Source: Centropus unirufus (lineage: Eukaryota > Chordata > Aves > Cuculiformes > Centropidae). From it: a stretch of DNA of 64,000 nucleotides. A program made the translations under genes and the position numbers. Shown here one piece after another: positions 30,101 to 42,100 of the stretch. Positions within the stretch are counted from its first letter, which is position 1. Each line of letters opens with the position of its first letter. The DNA is taken from assembly GCA_013397695.1 (NCBI GenBank), contig VYZI01000018.1, forward strand, positions 1,418,029 to 1,482,028, read 5' to 3'. The notes beneath the pieces were generated by a model, which was given only the letters and a program-made list of their open reading frames with translations, was not told the origin of the DNA and searched no databases.

Positions 30101-33100
30101 ACCAGCAGACTTCACTGGGTTATTGTTGATGCCGAATGTCAAACTTTATCATGTGTGGTAACAAAACTTATTAAAAACAATGAATACATCTTCCGTGTGA
30201 GAGCAGTCAACAAATACGGACCAGGTGTTCCACTTGAAACAGAACCTGTGATTGCCAGAAATGCTTTCAGTGAGTGTTACTACCTTCCATTCTGCATCAG
30301 AATTTGTGGAATATTTTCACAGAAAGAAAATATTTGTTAAATAATATTTTTTTTCTCACCTTTTTTAAAAAAACAGCCATCCCAACACAGCCTGGTGCCC
30401 CTGAAGAAGTGAGTGTCGGCAAGGAACATATCATTATTCAGTGGACGAAACCCGAATCAGATGGTGGCAGTGAGATTAAGGACTATCTTGTGGACAAACG
30501 TGAAAGGAAAAGTTTGCGCTGGACACGAGTGAACAGAGATTACACTGTTTATGACACCAGACTGAAAGTCACCGGTCTCATGGAAGGCAGCCAATACCAG
30601 TTCCGTGTCACTGCAGTGAATGCTGCTGGGAACAGTGAGCCTAGTGAAGCTTCACAATATATGTTATGTAAAGAACCAACACGTAAGTTATCACATTTAC
30701 AATATATCTTAATATTTGCTTATATTAAAGGAGCATATACCCACTTTGATACTTCAACCAAGATATCCAAAACCACATACGATCTCACTGAACCAGCTGG
30801 TACTGGAATACACTTAAAAGCAGTTCATTTTAAATGCATTTCCTGACATTAGCTGTTTAGGAATGTTTTTAACTGTAAAATGTTTCCTGCACCAATGTGA
30901 AATCCATTTTTTCTTTTTCAAAGATACTCCTGCACCACCTTCGTCTCCAAGAGTTGTGGATACTACTAAACATAGCATAAGTTTAGCATGGTCAAAGCCC
31001 ACATACGATGGCGGTGCTGACATCTTAGGCTATGTTCTTGAAATGAAAGAAGAAGGTACTGAACAATGGTATCGACCCCATACAACTGCCACTCTGAGGA
31101 ATGCTGAGTTCACCGTGACTGGTCTTAAGCCAGCCCAGAAATACCAATTCAGAGTTGCTGCTACAAATGTGAATGGCATGAGTGAGTTTAGTGAATCATC
31201 AGCAGAAATAGAACCCGTGGAAAGAACAGGTAATTTGAAGGCTTAATATACATTTTAAGAAATAATTATATTTTTTTCCTTTAGAACTACTGAAAGACTA
31301 ATTAATTCCATGTTTCTTACACCTTTCATCAGAAATACCTGAGCTTGAGCTTGCTGATGATCTGAAGAAGACAGTTACAGTCAGAGCTGGTGGCTCTTTG
31401 CGCCTCATGGTCTCTGTATCTGGCAGACCCACACCCATAATCACATGGAGCAAGCAGGGTATTGACCTCGTAAGTCGAGGCATCATTGATACTACAGACA
31501 GCTACACTCTGCTTATTGTGGATAAAGTTAATCGGTACGATGCTGGAAAATACGTCATTGAGGCTGAAAATCAATCAGGAAAAAAATCTGCAACTATTTC
31601 TGTAAAAGTGTATGGTAAGTACTGCTACAATTGTATAGGATCATGACATTATTTGTAGCACATGATGCTCAGTAATAGAAAGTCATTAATTTCCAAAGTA
31701 AGTTTGCAATTTATATAAGACAAAGATATTTGAGAAGTCAGAGAAACAGTCTAATCCAAAGAAAAACACATAGGTTCTAAAGCTGTACTGATTTATATAT
31801 CAAATCCCAGCATAGTTTTTCTGTGCAGAATCAGTCGTTGACTGTAGAAGGATCGGAAAGGGAAAAAAATATTATATTTTATTTCCTTTTAGATACACCT
31901 GGACCACCAGCTACAGTGAGAATTAAGGAAGTATCAAAAGATTCTGTGACACTTACTTGGGATATTCCAGCCATTGATGGTGGAGCCCCAGTCAACAACT
32001 ACATAATTGAGAAACGTGAAGCTTCCATGAGAGCTTACAAGACTGTCACTACCAAATGCAGCAAGACATTTTATAGAGTTACTGGACTTCTCGAAGGAGC
32101 TTTGTATTATTTCAGAGTACTTCCAGAAAATATTTACGGCATTGGTGAAGCTTGTGAAACATCTGATGCAGTACTAGTATCTGATGTCCCCATGGTACCA
32201 CAAAAACTCGAAGTGATCGACACCACTAAATCAACTGTTACTCTTGCATGGGAGAAACCACTACATGATGGTGGTAGCAGATTAACTGCGTATGTTATTG
32301 AAGCCAGCAAAGCTGGAACAGAAAGGTGGTTGAAGGTAGTGACGCTGAAGCCTACCGTCTACGAGCATACAATCACCTCTCTCAATGAAGGTGAACAGTA
32401 CTTGTTCAGGGTCAGAGCACAGAATCAGAAAGGAGTGTCAGAACCACGAGAGATTGTCACAGCGGTGACAGTCCAAGACCAGAAAGGTAGGCCTCCACTG
32501 TTAAAAGTAACTGAGTGAAGTTTATACCAAATGAATGTGCTACTTAAACTAATATTTAAACTATCATTTGCTTTTCATAGTTCTACCAACAATTGACTTC
32601 ACCGGAATACCTCAGAAGACGATTCATGTACCTGCTGGCAAGCCCATTGAGTTATCTATTCCAATTGAAGGACGACCACCTCCAACTGCATCTTGGTTCT
32701 TCGCTGGTTCTAAACTTAAAGAATCAGAACGCATCAAAATGGAAACTGTAGCCAAAACAGCTAAATTAACTGTGCGCGAGACCACCATACATGACACTGG
32801 AGAGTATACACTTGAGCTAAAGAACACAACTGGAACAGTTACTGATACAATAAAGGTTATCATCCTTGGTAAGGGTTTATGAAAATAAGTACCCATGAAC
32901 ATTCCCCACCTAAACTCTGTTACATCAGCAATATGATTTCTTTTCTCCACACTTTTTTCTCTTTTTTTTTTTCAAGATAAACCTGGACCACCTGTTGGAC
33001 CTATCCGAATTGATGAAATTGATTCAAATTATGTAACCATCTCCTGGGAACCACCTGAGCTGGATGGTGGAGCAACACTTAGTGGCTATGTGGTAGAACA

Positions 33101-36100
33101 GCGTGATGCTCACCGTCCTGGATGGCTGCCAGTTTCAGAGTCAGTAACCAGGACAACATTTAAGTTCACCAGACTGGTTGATGGTGCGGAATATGTGTTC
33201 CGTGTGGCTGCAACAAACCGCTTTGGAATTGGGTCTTACCTGCAGTCCGAAATAATAGAATGCAAAAGCAGAATCCGTAAGTCTGAATTTTTGCTTATTC
33301 TGTAACTTTAAAAATAAAAAACCATATATTTAAATTTACTTACTTATATCTCCACACGTAGAGAAGATTTTCCTAGATCTTATTCCTTCTTTAGTCAAAA
33401 AAATGGTACATTATGATGCACAATAGCCATCCTGCGTGTCCAGAGAAAAATCCAACCCATAAATCCATATAGCTATTCCAGATGCACTGCGCAGAATGTA
33501 GGCAGTAAACTTAGATTTTTCTGCTCAGGTCTGCCATTAGCCTTAAAAATCCTTTACCCCATTACAAAAAACAATTTCACTGGCCTAGTTTGTAAAACTT
33601 TGATATCCGCTGATAAACATAGTTTGACAGGATATTGATATTACATCATCATTCACAATATATTGCATATTACTACTGTGTACAATTATTTGAGGCTTTC
33701 TTCACTAATTCTGTGTTATGTTTTTTACAGGTGTTCCTGGTCCTCCTGGCACTCCAGAAGTGTTTGATATCTCTCGAGATGGCATGACATTAACTTGGTA
33801 TCCTCCAGAAGATGATGGTGACTCACAGATTACTGGTTATATTGTGGAACGCAAAGAAGTTAGAGCAGATAGATGGATTCGTGTAAATAAAGTTCCAGTC
33901 ACTATGACTCGTTATCGTTCCACTGGGTTGGTTGAAGGACTAGAATATGAACACCGAGTCACAGCAATCAATGCCAGAGGCACTGGGAAACCCAGCCGTC
34001 CCTCCAAGTCTGCTGTTGCCAGAGATCCAATTGGTGAGTAATTTCCTACATAGACTAAGTACATTATGGCTTTTACTAGTAAAATTTCTCCTTGTTTTCT
34101 AATTTTGAAATTTATCTGGGAATATTAACAAATTAGATTTTGAATGGAGAAAACCAAGAAAATATTAGTGAAAATCCTTCATTCTATGTTTTTCTGTATA
34201 TAATCCTATATACTTACTTAATACAGACCATATGTTGCGAGTTAGCATTTGTTACATCTTTTGAATACTCATGAGAACAATCCCATCTCCCCTTCTGATC
34301 TCCTCCTACAGCTCCTCCAGGTAAACCTCAGAATCCAAGAGTCACTGATACTACAAGAACATCTGTCTCCCTGGCGTGGAGTCCCCCAGAAGATGAAGGT
34401 GGTTCTAAAGTTACTGGCTACTTGATTGAGATGCAGAAGGTTGATCAATTTGAATGGACCAAATGCAATACCACACCAACCAAGATTCGTGAATACACGT
34501 TGACGCATCTTCCCCAGGGTGCAGAGTACAGATTCCGTGTGCTAGCCTGTAATGCTGGAGGGCCAGGAGAACCTGCTGAAGTGCCAGGAACAGTCAAAAT
34601 AACAGAAATGCTTGGTAAGACACTTCAAGTCTTAACTCTCAGTGAAAGTTGTCCAAAGAAAGTATTTATTTGCCTACAGGTATGATATCATCTGTCAAAC
34701 AGTCAAACCATGATATATTAATTTTGTTTACAGAATATCCAGACTACGAACTTGATGAAAAATACCAGGAAGGTCTCATGGTGAGACAAGGTGGAGTTAT
34801 CAGGCTTACAATACCCATCAAGGGTAAGCCCATCCCAGTATGCAAATGGACAAAAGAAGGACATGACATCAGCAAGAGGGCCATGATTGCAACCTCTGAC
34901 ACTCACACAGAACTTGTGATCAAAGATGCAGAAAGAGAAGATTCAGGCACCTATGATTTGGCCCTTGAAAACAAGTGTGGCAAAAAAGCTGTGTATATCA
35001 AAGTGAGAGTGATCGGCATTCCAAATCCACCAGAAGGGCCACTTGAGTATGATGATATACAAGCTCGTTCTGTCAGAGTAAGCTGGAGACCTCCTACGGA
35101 TGATGGTGGTGCAGATATCCTAGGTTATATTGTTGAGAGACGAGAAGTACCAAAGACTGCCTGGTACACCGTTGACTCTAGAGTGAAAGGGACATCACTA
35201 GTTGTGAAAGGGCTCAAAGAAAATGTGGAATATCACTTCCGTGTTTCTGCTGAAAACCACTTCGGTATTAGCAAATCTCTCAAATCTGAAGAACCAGCAG
35301 TACCAAAGACACCTCTAAGTAAGTCATCTTTTGGATTTTTAAAAAAAATATTTTTAATTGCTACATTATGGTTAGAAAAATGCAATAGTATATGCAAGTG
35401 TTTTAATGTCATATCACTATTATTTTTGTTATTGTAATTATAAACAGATGCTCCAGAGCCTCCAAACAATCCACCTGAAGTGCTTGATGTTACAAAGAGT
35501 TCTGTCAACCTATCCTGGTCCAGACCTAAAGATGATGGTGGTTCTCGTGTAACTGGTTACTACATTGAACGTAAAGAGACATCTACAGAAAAATGGGTCC
35601 GACACAATAAGACACAGATTACCACTACAATGTACACAGTCACAGGACTTGTTCCAGATGCTGAATATCAATTCCGTATCATTGCTCAAAATGACATTGG
35701 TGAAAGTGAAGCAAGTCCAGCTTCTGAACCAGTTGTATGCAAGGATCCATTTGGTAAGAAAATGTTTGCATTGAAAGATCTTCTGAAGAGCAACTTAGTG
35801 ATATTTAAAAGGTAATTTACTTCCTGTATCTATTTTAATTTTTAGACAAACCAAGCCAACCTGGAGAAATTGAGATCACTTCTATATCTAAGGACAGCAT
35901 TACGTTAGAATGGGAACGACCTGAAAGTGATGGTGGCAAAGAGATCCTTGGCTATTGGGTTGAATATCGCCAGTCTGGAGAAAGCACCTGGAAAAAATGC
36001 AGTAAAGAACGCATCAAGGATAGGCAGTTTACAGTAGGAGGCTTACTAGAGGCTACCGAATATGAGTTCCGAGTTTTTGCAGAAAATCAGACTGGCCTCA

Positions 36101-39100
36101 GCAGACCTCGAAGGACAGCTATGGCAGTGAAAACTAAATTAACATGTAAGCAAAAATATAGTCATATTTGCTGATATGGTTGTGATTTATTGTGTCATAA
36201 ACCACAATGCTGCACTTAACATGCTGCCTATTTGTTTTACATGTTGTTTGCCTACATGACTGTCCCAAAGCGCAGTCTTTCAAGTATAACAGACACAAGC
36301 GTAAATGAAAATTAATTTCCAGTAATATAGTAAGAGAGGAAGTTTTCATCGTAATCTTAATTATTTTTCACGTTCTTTGTCATAGCTGGAGAAGCACCTG
36401 TCATAAAGAAAGAAATGCAGGATGTTACAACCAAACTGGGTGAAGCGGCTCAGCTGACGTGCCAGATTGTTGGAAGACCTTTGCCAGATATTAAATGGTA
36501 TCGCTTTGGCAAAGAACTGGTGCAAAGCCGAAAGTATAAAATGTCATCTGATGGACGCAACCATACACTGACAGTAATGACAGATGAACAGGAGGATGAA
36601 GGTCTCTATACTTGTACAGCTACTAATGATGTTGGAGAAATTGAAACTAGTGGCAAGCTATTATTGCAGGCTCCTCCTCAGTTCCATCCTGGCTTCCCAT
36701 TGAAAGAGAAATACTATGCAGGCGCAGGTGGCACCCTCCGCCTTCACGTTGTATATATCGGCCGGCCAGTACCAGCAATAACTTGGTTCCATGGCAACAA
36801 ACCTTTGAGAGGATCAGAAACTATTACTATTGAGAATACAGAACATTATACTCATCTTGCTATTAAGAATGTCCAGCACAAGACTCATGCTGGGAAGTAC
36901 AAAGTGCAACTTAGTAATACATTTGGAACAGTTGACACTGTACTTAATGTGGAAATACAAGGTAATTAATTTTATTTTCAGCATTTTCGTGGAATATTTT
37001 CTCAAATATTTACTGGAAAAAAAATCCTAAAAATACTGTGCTTTTGCTTTTACAGACAAGCCAGATAAACCTGTAGGGCCAATTGTTATAGAGTCTATAC
37101 TGAAGAATTCTGTGGTGATAAGCTGGAAACCACCAGAGGATGATGGAGGTGCTATGATAACCAATTACATCATAGAGAAACGTGAAGCCAAGGAAGGAGC
37201 AGAATGGCAACTTGTATCTTCAAGCATTTCAGGAATAACCTGCAGAATTGTTAACCTAACTGAAAATGCAGGCTATTATTTCCGTGTTTCTGCTCAGAAT
37301 ACATACGGCATTAGTGAAGCACTGGAGGTTTCATCAGTTGTTGTTATGAAACCTCCATTCGGTAAGTGGACACCAAGACACCAGTTTCTGTATGCCCCTG
37401 TAGTTATTAAAGTAAGCTCACTTCAGTATTCTCTTTACAGAAAAACCAGGACAACCTGGCCAGCCAGTAGCAAGTGCTGTCACAAAAGATTCTTGTGTTG
37501 TCTCATGGAAGCCACCTGCGAGTGATGGAGGTGCAAAGATTAGAACTTACTATCTTGAGAAGCGTGAGAAAAAACAAAACAAGTGGATTTCTGTAACAAC
37601 AGATGAAATTCGTGAAACTGTCTATTCTGTAAAAGATCTTATTGAAGGTCTTGAATATGAGTTCCGAGTAAAATGTGAAAATCTTGGTGGTGAAAGTGAG
37701 TGGAGTGAGGTATCACAACCGGTCATTCCAAAATCTGATGTACCAATTCAAGCTCCACATTTCAAGGAAGAACTAAGGAATCTGAATGTGAAATTTCAAG
37801 CTAATGCCACATTTGTCTGCAAAGTCACTGGTCATCCTAAACCAATTGTCAAGTGGTACAGACAGGGCAAAGAAATCATGCCAGATGGTGAAAAGATCAA
37901 GATACAGGAATTCAAGGGTGGATATCATCAGCTGGTCATCACAAATGTAACGGATGATGATGCCACGGTATATCAAGTCAGAGCTACCAACCAAGGAGGA
38001 TCTGTGTCTGGCACTGCTTCTTTGGATGTTGAAGGTAAATGAAAGGTCATGATTCTGAAGACAAATTCTTTTAAGCTTTGAATATTTAGATTATAGGTGC
38101 TCTTCTCATGTGCTTTTGGTCATGTGTTGTTTGGGTTTTTTTTTTCCCTCTTTCTATTCCAGTTCCTGCAAAGATTCACTTGCCTAAAAACCTGGAAGGA
38201 ATGGGAGCTGTTCATGCCCTCCGAGGGGAAGTAGTGAGCATCAAGATTCCATTCAGTGGCAAGCCTCACCCTGTGATCACATGGCAGAAAGGACAAGACC
38301 TCATCGATACTAATGGACACTACCAAGTCATTGTTACAAGATCATTCACATCTCTTGTTTTCCCAAATGGTGTTGACAGGAAAGATGCAGGCTTCTACAT
38401 TGTTTGTGCCAAAAACAGATTTGGAATTGATCAAAAAACAGTTGAATTAGATGTGGCTGATGTGCCTGATCCACCAAGAGGTCTGAAGGTAACTGACATT
38501 TCAAGGGATTCAGTCAACTTAACCTGGAATGAACCGGCTACTGATGGTGGAAGCAGAATCATCAACTACATTATTGAGAAACGTGCTACAACAGCAGAGC
38601 GATGGATTCGTGTTGCACAAGCTCGTGACACACGATACACAGTGGTGAACCTATTCGGCAAGACCACCTACCAATTCCGTGTCATTGCAGAAAACAAATT
38701 TGGCCAAAGCCAGCCTTCTGAACCTACTGATCCAATTATAACAAAGGAAGACAAGACCAGAGTAATGAACTACGATGAAGAAGTTGATGAGACCAGAGAA
38801 GTTAGCACAGTTAAAGCAGCCCACTATTCTACAAAGGAACTCTATGACAAATATATGATTGCAGAAGAGCTTGGACGTGGGCAGTTTGGCATTGCACACC
38901 GCTGCATTGAGGCAGCTTCAAAAAAGACTTACTTGGCCAAATTTGTCAAAGTAAAGGGTGCTGACCAAGTTCTAGTGAAGAAAGAAATTTCCATTCTGAA
39001 CATTGCTAGGCATCAAAATATCCTGTATCTTCATGAATCATTTGAGAGCCTGGAAGAATTGGTTATGATCTTTGAATTCATTTCTGGAGTTGATATCTTT

Positions 39101-42100
39101 GAAAGAATGAGCACAGCTTCGTTTGAACTGAATGAAAGGGAAATAGTAAGTTATGTACGCCAGGTCTGCGATGCACTAGAATTTTTACATCGTCACAGCA
39201 TCGGACATTTTGATATTAAACCAGACAATATTATCTACTTCACAAGAAGAAGCTCTGTAGTTAAAATTGTTGAATTTGGCCAAGCCAGACAACTGAAGCC
39301 TGGAGACAGCTTTAGACTCCAGTTCACTTCCCCTGAATATTATGCACCTGAAGTACATCATCATGATTTGGTCAGCACAGCTACTGACATGTGGTCAGTT
39401 GGTGCTCTAACATACATACTTCTCAGTGGCATTAATCCTTTCATTGCTGAAACCAACCAACAAGTTATTGAAAATATTCTAAATGCTGAATACAACTTTG
39501 ATGATGAAGCATTCAAAGAAATAAGCATTGAGGCCATGGACTTCATTGATCGCCTTCTAGTAAAGGAAAGAAAAGCTCGGATGACAGCTGCTGAAGCACT
39601 TAACCACACATGGCTAAAGCAGCAGACAGAGAAGACCAGTACTAAAACCATCAAGACCTTGAGGCACAGGCGTTACTACCAAACTCTAGTAAAGAAGGAA
39701 TGGAACACAGTTGTGTCAGTAGCCCGGATTTCCTGTGGAGGTGCAATTAGATCTCAGAAAGGCGTAACAGTGGCTAAAGTTAAAGTTGCACCAATAGACA
39801 TTGGTCCCATTGCTGGGCAGATAAAGCACTCCGTTACAGAAGAAGGAGGGCATGCCAAATACGTGTGTAGAATTGAAAACTATGATCAGTCCACACAAGT
39901 CACATGGTACTTTGGTATGAGGCAATTAGAAAGCAATGAGAAATATGAAATCAAATATGAAGACGGTGTGGCAACCATGTATGTCAAAGATGTTTCAAAA
40001 TCTGACGACGGTACCTACAGATGCAAGGTAGTAAATGACTATGGTGAAGACAGCTCTTATGCAGAACTTTTTGTTAAGGGTGTGAGAGAAATTTCTGAGC
40101 ACTACAGATGCAGAACTGTTAGGAAAGTGAAACGACGGGTTGATACTATGAGACTACTAGAGCGCCCACCAGAATTTACTCTGCCTTTGTATAACCGCAC
40201 TGCATATGTTGGAGAAAATGTCAGGTTCGGAGTTACTATAACAGTTCACCCAGAACCTCGCTTAACATGGTTCAAATCAGGCCAGAAAATCAAACCTGGC
40301 GATGACGATAAGAAATATACTTTTGAATCAGACAAGGGTCTTTATCAACTCATCATCAATAACGTCACTGAAGAGGATGATGCTGAATACAGTATTGTAG
40401 CACGCAATAAATATGGTGAAGACAGCTGCAAAGCTAAGCTGACTGTGATTCCGCATCCACCTCCAGCAGATGCCACACTAAGGCCCATGTTTAAAAGACT
40501 GCTGGCAAATGCTGAATGTCAAGAAGGCCAAAGCGTCAGTTTTGAGATCAGGGTATCTGGTGTACCAAAACCAACACTAAAATGGGAGAAAGATGGTCAA
40601 CCTCTATCCTTTGGTCCTAACTTTGATATAATTCATGAAGGTTTAGACTACTATGCTTTGCATATCAGAGATACTTTACCAGAAGACAGTGGTTATTACA
40701 GAGTTACTGCTACAAACAGTGCTGGATCTACAAGCTGTCAGGCTTATCTAAAAGTTGAACGCTTGAAATATGTCAAGCGTGAGTACAAGACTGAAGAAGA
40801 ACGGGAGAAGCATGTACAGAGGCAAATTGACAAGACCCTACGAATGGCAGAAATCCTTTCTGGGGTTGAAGCTGTTCCACTGACTCAAACTGCACAAGAG
40901 GCACTCAGAGAAGCTGCTATCTTATATAAACCGGCTGTTAGCACTAAGACCGTCAAAGGTGAATATGAAATCACGAAAGAAGAAAAGAAGGAAGAAAGAA
41001 GACTTCGTATGCCATATGAGGTCCCAGAGCCTCGCAAACATGTGCACGCTACTCTTGAGGAAGATCAGAGTATTAAACATTTTGTGCCTCTGTCAGACAT
41101 GAAGTGGTACAAGAGATTGCGAGACCAATACGAAATGCCAGGAAAACTTGAGAGAACCGTTCAGAAACGCCAGAAACGCATACGTCTTTCCAGGTGGGAG
41201 CAATTCTACGTGATGCCACTGCCACGTATTTCTGATCAGTATAAGCCTAAATGGCGCATACCAAAGCTAACACAAGATGATCTTGAAATTGTGAGACCAG
41301 CCCGTCGGCGTCCTCCATCTCCAGACTATGAATATTTTTATAGACCAAGAAGACGATCACTTGGTGACTTGTCTGATGAGGAACTACTCCTGCCTGTTGA
41401 TGACTATTTAGCCATGAAGAGAACTGAAGAGGAAAGACTGCGCCTTGAAGAAGAGCTGGAGTTAGGCTTTTCTGCTTCCCCACCAAGTAGAAGCCCCCCC
41501 CGCTTTGAATTGTCTGCCCTTCGGTATTCTACTGCAGGAGCACAGGTCAGTTCAGAGGAAGAAAGAAAAAGAGAGATGAGGTACTCAAGGTATCACATTC
41601 CAACTAAAGCTGACACCAGTGCTAGCTATGCAGAGCTTCGTCAACGCCATGACAGGGCTGCCTACAGACCCCCTAAACAAAAGCAAAGAATAATGGATGA
41701 AAGAGAGGATGAAGAATTACTCCGTCCTGTTGGCACTGCTCAACGACTCTCTGAATACAGGAGTGAGCTCGAATATATGGCAGAGGAGGAAAAGAGTAGA
41801 CTCAGGAGAAGGAGGGAGAGAGAAATAACTGAGATCACATCAGAAGAAGAAGAAGAAATAGAAATGGTGCAACATGTTCACAGGGAATTTTCACCTCCCT
41901 CTAGACTACTAAGGAGAAGAAGATCTCTGTCTCCAACTTACATTGAGTTGATGCGTCCTGTGTCTGAATTAATTCGACCCCGTTCACGGCCTCCCGAAGA
42001 AAGTGAGAGAAGATCCCCAACACCAGAAAGAACTCGACCACGCTCACCTAGCCCTGTTCCTAGTGAAAGATCACTCTCTCGGTTTGAGAGGATGGCAAGA

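Noticed and set aside
31230..31332. Possible skipped or non-coding titin exon because several introns are below 100 nt
   Set aside because: All 40 exons keep frame and domain integrity, and short introns of 77-120 nt are common throughout this gene.
38108..38162. N-terminal extension of the T37 frame from an ATG at 38108
   Set aside because: It is intron sequence with a poly-T tract and a ttccag acceptor at 38162; the spliced frame from T36 joins at 38163.
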